64,000 nucleotides of DNA from Taxawa tesnikishii (nom. ined.) (Eukaryota > Ascomycota > Dothideomycetes > Dothideales): positions 1 through 64,000 of the forward strand of contig JAPDRO010000026.1 of the NCBI GenBank assembly GCA_030247885.1, written 5' to 3'. This document shows positions 59,503 through 64,000 of this stretch, piece after piece. The translations under genes and the position numbers were made by a program. Each line of letters opens with the position of its first letter. The stretch's first letter is position 1. The notes below the pieces were generated by a model that worked only from the letters and a program-made list of their open reading frames with translations, did not search any database and was not told where the DNA came from.

Positions 59503-60486
59503 TGTGTGAGTTCTCTACTAGGCGCAAGCGTTCCGCCAGTTCCAATCCCTTCCTGTTCGCTTGTGACGCGGATCTGAATCGCAGGGTTGATGTCTGTGCG
59601 ACGTCTGGTTCTTTGGCAAGGATTGTAAAGTTGTGTCGGCTATGTAGGCGGCGGTACACGCAGCGTGATGTGGGAGTGGGAGTGGGAGTGGGAGTGTGCA
59701 GTACGCGATGTCGGTTGGAGAAGGTAGATTGCGTGAATGACGAAGGCGGGCTGGGGTGGGCTGTGCTCTGCCTTGGCGTTCGTGCTCGCGGACGGACGCC
59801 TCGGCGCTCAATCAATCAGCAGGTGGGTAAGAAAACCCCGGTAGTTCCGATAGCTGCCTTACTTACCTGGGCAGACCTGTCTCACCGCTGCAGGTGGCAA
59901 TATGATGTTATGAACTTCTTGTCGAAGTATACAAGGCTTGAACTGGCGTTCCATGCCAAGTTTCGCCTGAGCGGTATCTGAGAGCCAAAAACAGTCACGT
60001 GTAATTTTCAGCGTCGACCGGCTATCGAAGCGCACAACGAAGGCGAGAACAGTCACGGGTAGGGAGCTTTTGGCGGGTTGATTGCAGTTCACAGTCTATA
60101 ACTAGGTATAGTACAATCCCAATCGTACAAGTCATCAAATAAGGAGACGCCTGCCTACTGCTCTCAGCTGCTAACAATGAGTGCAGCAAGATCTGCCAGA
60201 TACCACTCCGTTTCCCCCTCCGGACCAAGCCGCCAGCCATGTAATGCTCCAAGATCGCAGCAAAAGAAAAACAACTTAAGGAGAAGAAAAAGTCTTGATG
60301 CGCAGACGCATAAAAGTAACTGAGTTGGATCCACCGAGGACGCCGTCATTCCCACCAGATGAATAGAGATTATCAGCAACAATGTGCAGGAGGGTATAAC
60401 TTTCCACCTTCTTAGAGCGCCGTAACAGTAAGCCACAATGACACAAGCCGAGCCATGCCGAAATCTTTTGCTTTTAAAACGATAAA
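59503..60486. promoter_or_regulatory. Intergenic region upstream of epsin
   Basis: 984 bp. It includes four TGGGAG hexamers at 59671-59694 in the epsin 5' leader. No gene recognised. Confidence 0.5.
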
Positions 60487-62064
<1,578 letters not shown>

Positions 62065-64000
62065 CTTGACGGCGCAGCTATCCCTCCTCGTACTAGGCCA
62101 CAACAACGACTCGACCGACGGGAGCAACATCCGGTATGGTGTACTGGTGCACAGCACAAGGACTACTGACTGGCAGAGTTTTTCTCCGGACGACCAAGAC
62201 TGTCAAGGTCCGAGTAATGTGTTCTTTGATGTTGTTCGCGACGGTGACTGTGATACGCGTTGTACGTCTCGATGGGGACCGTTGCAGGTGGTCTGTTCGT
62301 CAGAGGTTTGCAGAAGGACGGGAGCTTGTAGGGATGGCGTGAGGTCAAAGCTGGGAATGACGCTGCAGGAACAGACAGGTCAGCGGTGGTCGAGCAGAAA
62401 GCGACGAGTGGTATGTATGTGAAGGTATGTGGAGGTACTTGTGTGAGGCGGTTGGGGGGTGTTGTGACACGCGGGCTGCCGTTTGGAGAGTCGCGTAGCA
62501 TTGCATGCGTGTATGCGTGGAAAGGGGATGAGGGTTTCAGGAAAAAGGAGAGGCGCGACGGGCGCGTCAACAAGGCTCTTTCGCGAAGCGGTCACGTACC
62601 TTGATGAGTGTTCCAGCAGGCGACGACCAGCAGCACCGAAGGGTATTACAAAGGAGCGTGTGAATAGGCGTGCAGCAGCAAAGGAACGGTGGGTGCGTTG
62701 TTTCTCTCTTCTCTGTTGCGCGTTGTCGAGGTGTGAGAGTGGACGAGTCGGGGGGACCGTGCGCCTTTTTCTGTGGTTCTGCGATCTTCGGCGCTAGTCC
62801 GCAATCGATTGGCTCAACCCCCTCTCAAAACGCTCGCCGTCTAAAAATGACACACGAGACTTCGCACCGCCGGATTGCTGACGACCGCTCCCTCTCCTTT
62901 GGTTCGTGACTTCAACAAAGTCACCGTAGTAGCTCCTCAAACACCGCGAGAACCGTCACAATCGGTTCAGCTGATTTGGTGGCGGCTTTTCGGCTACTCC
63001 TGTTGTTCTTCCGCCCTGCAGGTGTCCGCTGTCTTCAAGACCACGGCCGCCTCAAAAGCCAAACGCGTCTTCCGTCAGCAGATGCTGCTGGCGAATTTCG
63101 GCCCGGTCGGGTGGCAGGCCAAACTTCCGAAATTCGGCGTGTCGTTCGTCGTGTGTTGGTAGGCTGCAAATAGAAATCTCGTTCTATCGCAGTGTCGTCA
63201 AAGGGCTGTTTTTACGGCGTAAAGGCGTCTGGTTGCGTCTCTGTTTTGCTCGTCCGTAAAGGTCGTTCAGTCGTAAGTCTTCAGCGTCACTCGTATCTCT
63301 TCGTTTCCTCGTTTCCGACCTCTTCTGCTCGTAAGTATAAAAGCAGAGGCTGTCTCAACCGTCGTTCAGACGGGCTCCTGTGCAAACAGTAAGCGCAAGG
63401 CACGCAATGTAGAGCTGCGGTTCCATGCATACGTTATCGTTAATATCCTCCGGAAAGTTCAGTTTATCCTGTCCCGGACGGGATGATTCGCTTGGAAGGA
63501 ACACTCAGATGGTGATACCAGTCACTCAGCGGTCTTTCGACTTTGGGTAGATGGGTGGAATGCTTCTTGGAATGATGTTACTTGGAATGATGGTGTTGTC
63601 GTGGCAGACTATCAAGGTTCTGATGGACTGCGGTGGAAGGAGGCACTGGTTGCAAGCTCCAAAGCGCAAGAAGGCCTGTGTTCTGCAGGGGAGGGGATGG
63701 ATGTATCGATGAGCGATGCAAGGGCTATGCCTGGACGGTGTGCTTAAGTGCTGGTTATGCTCCGCAAGTAACGGCAGAGGGAACGTGAGGTGATGAAAGG
63801 GGCATCACTTGGTGGCCACTGCCCGTTCATATCTATACTCGCATGGTGATCTCAGCTCCCCCTGCTGTTGATCCCTCCAAGCCTGTCCGGTTTCCCGAGA
63901 TGCACTTGCCTGCCCTGTTCGCCAATCTTACCAATTGAACGGAGGGCATGTTTCTTGCGCTCTGATCAAGCAGCGTTAGGCCCAGGCCCTGCAGATGCCC
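62065..64000. promoter_or_regulatory. Long region upstream of the zinc-finger gene, no gene recognised
   Basis: About 1.9 kb to the window edge. Only short frames without domains. Transcription-factor genes in filamentous fungi often have long 5' leaders, so part of this is probably promoter and 5' UTR. TATAAAAG near 63338 would suit a plus-strand start. Nothing else can be supported. Confidence 0.45.

Overview
The window is one end of a chromosome of a filamentous ascomycete (Pezizomycotina; Dothideomycetes is possible but not proven). The evidence is CCCTAA telomere repeats at the left edge, introns of about 45-65 bp with GTAAGT/GTATGT-type donors and CTAAC-type branch points, an A+T desert almost free of CpA and TpG (the scar of repeat-induced point mutation, RIP), and a gene set typical of that group. 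The first ten bases match the 3' end of the Oxford Nanopore ligation adapter. The sequence is therefore probably a lightly polished nanopore assembly that reaches the physical chromosome end. Several conserved genes carry one-base homopolymer errors, and I flag these as probable sequencing errors rather than biology.

Layout. 1-93 is telomere, followed by a CACT microsatellite and a pyrimidine-rich A+T tract. 1452-5885 (minus) is a telomere-linked RecQ helicase gene of about 1,478 codons, reading toward the telomere. It has an OrsD-type zinc-finger N-terminus, a tyrosine-recombinase-like middle and a RecQ helicase. 5886-6330 is its 5' flank, with a triplicated 15-mer and a head-to-head telomere palindrome. 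6331-17730 is a RIP-ravaged desert holding a fossil Ty1/Copia element and short duplicated, tRNA-like sequence. 17731-19563 is a gene-free transition.

From 19.5 kb the sequence is ordinary, gene-dense euchromatin: a secreted GPI-type protein; GGPP synthase; NHP2; a LaeA-like methyltransferase; SAM35; a second methyltransferase; MCR1; a neutral amino-acid transporter; SNU13 and VMA3 (divergent pair); class III alcohol dehydrogenase (SFA1); an amidohydrolase-3 enzyme; an RTA1-type membrane protein; a GH5 exo-glucanase; TFB1 of TFIIH; an OTT_1508-type deaminase-fold protein; a DAL5-type MFS permease; an epsin; and a four-finger C2H2 transcription factor. Apart from the shared SNU13/VMA3 promoter these are independent genes. 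I see no secondary-metabolite or defence cluster.

The most interesting items are the three-part telomeric helicase that kept its GC content and CpA/TpG while both flanks were destroyed by RIP, the palindromic/telomeric motif array at its 5' side, the deaminase-fold gene, and the GH5 gene that lacks a core segment.
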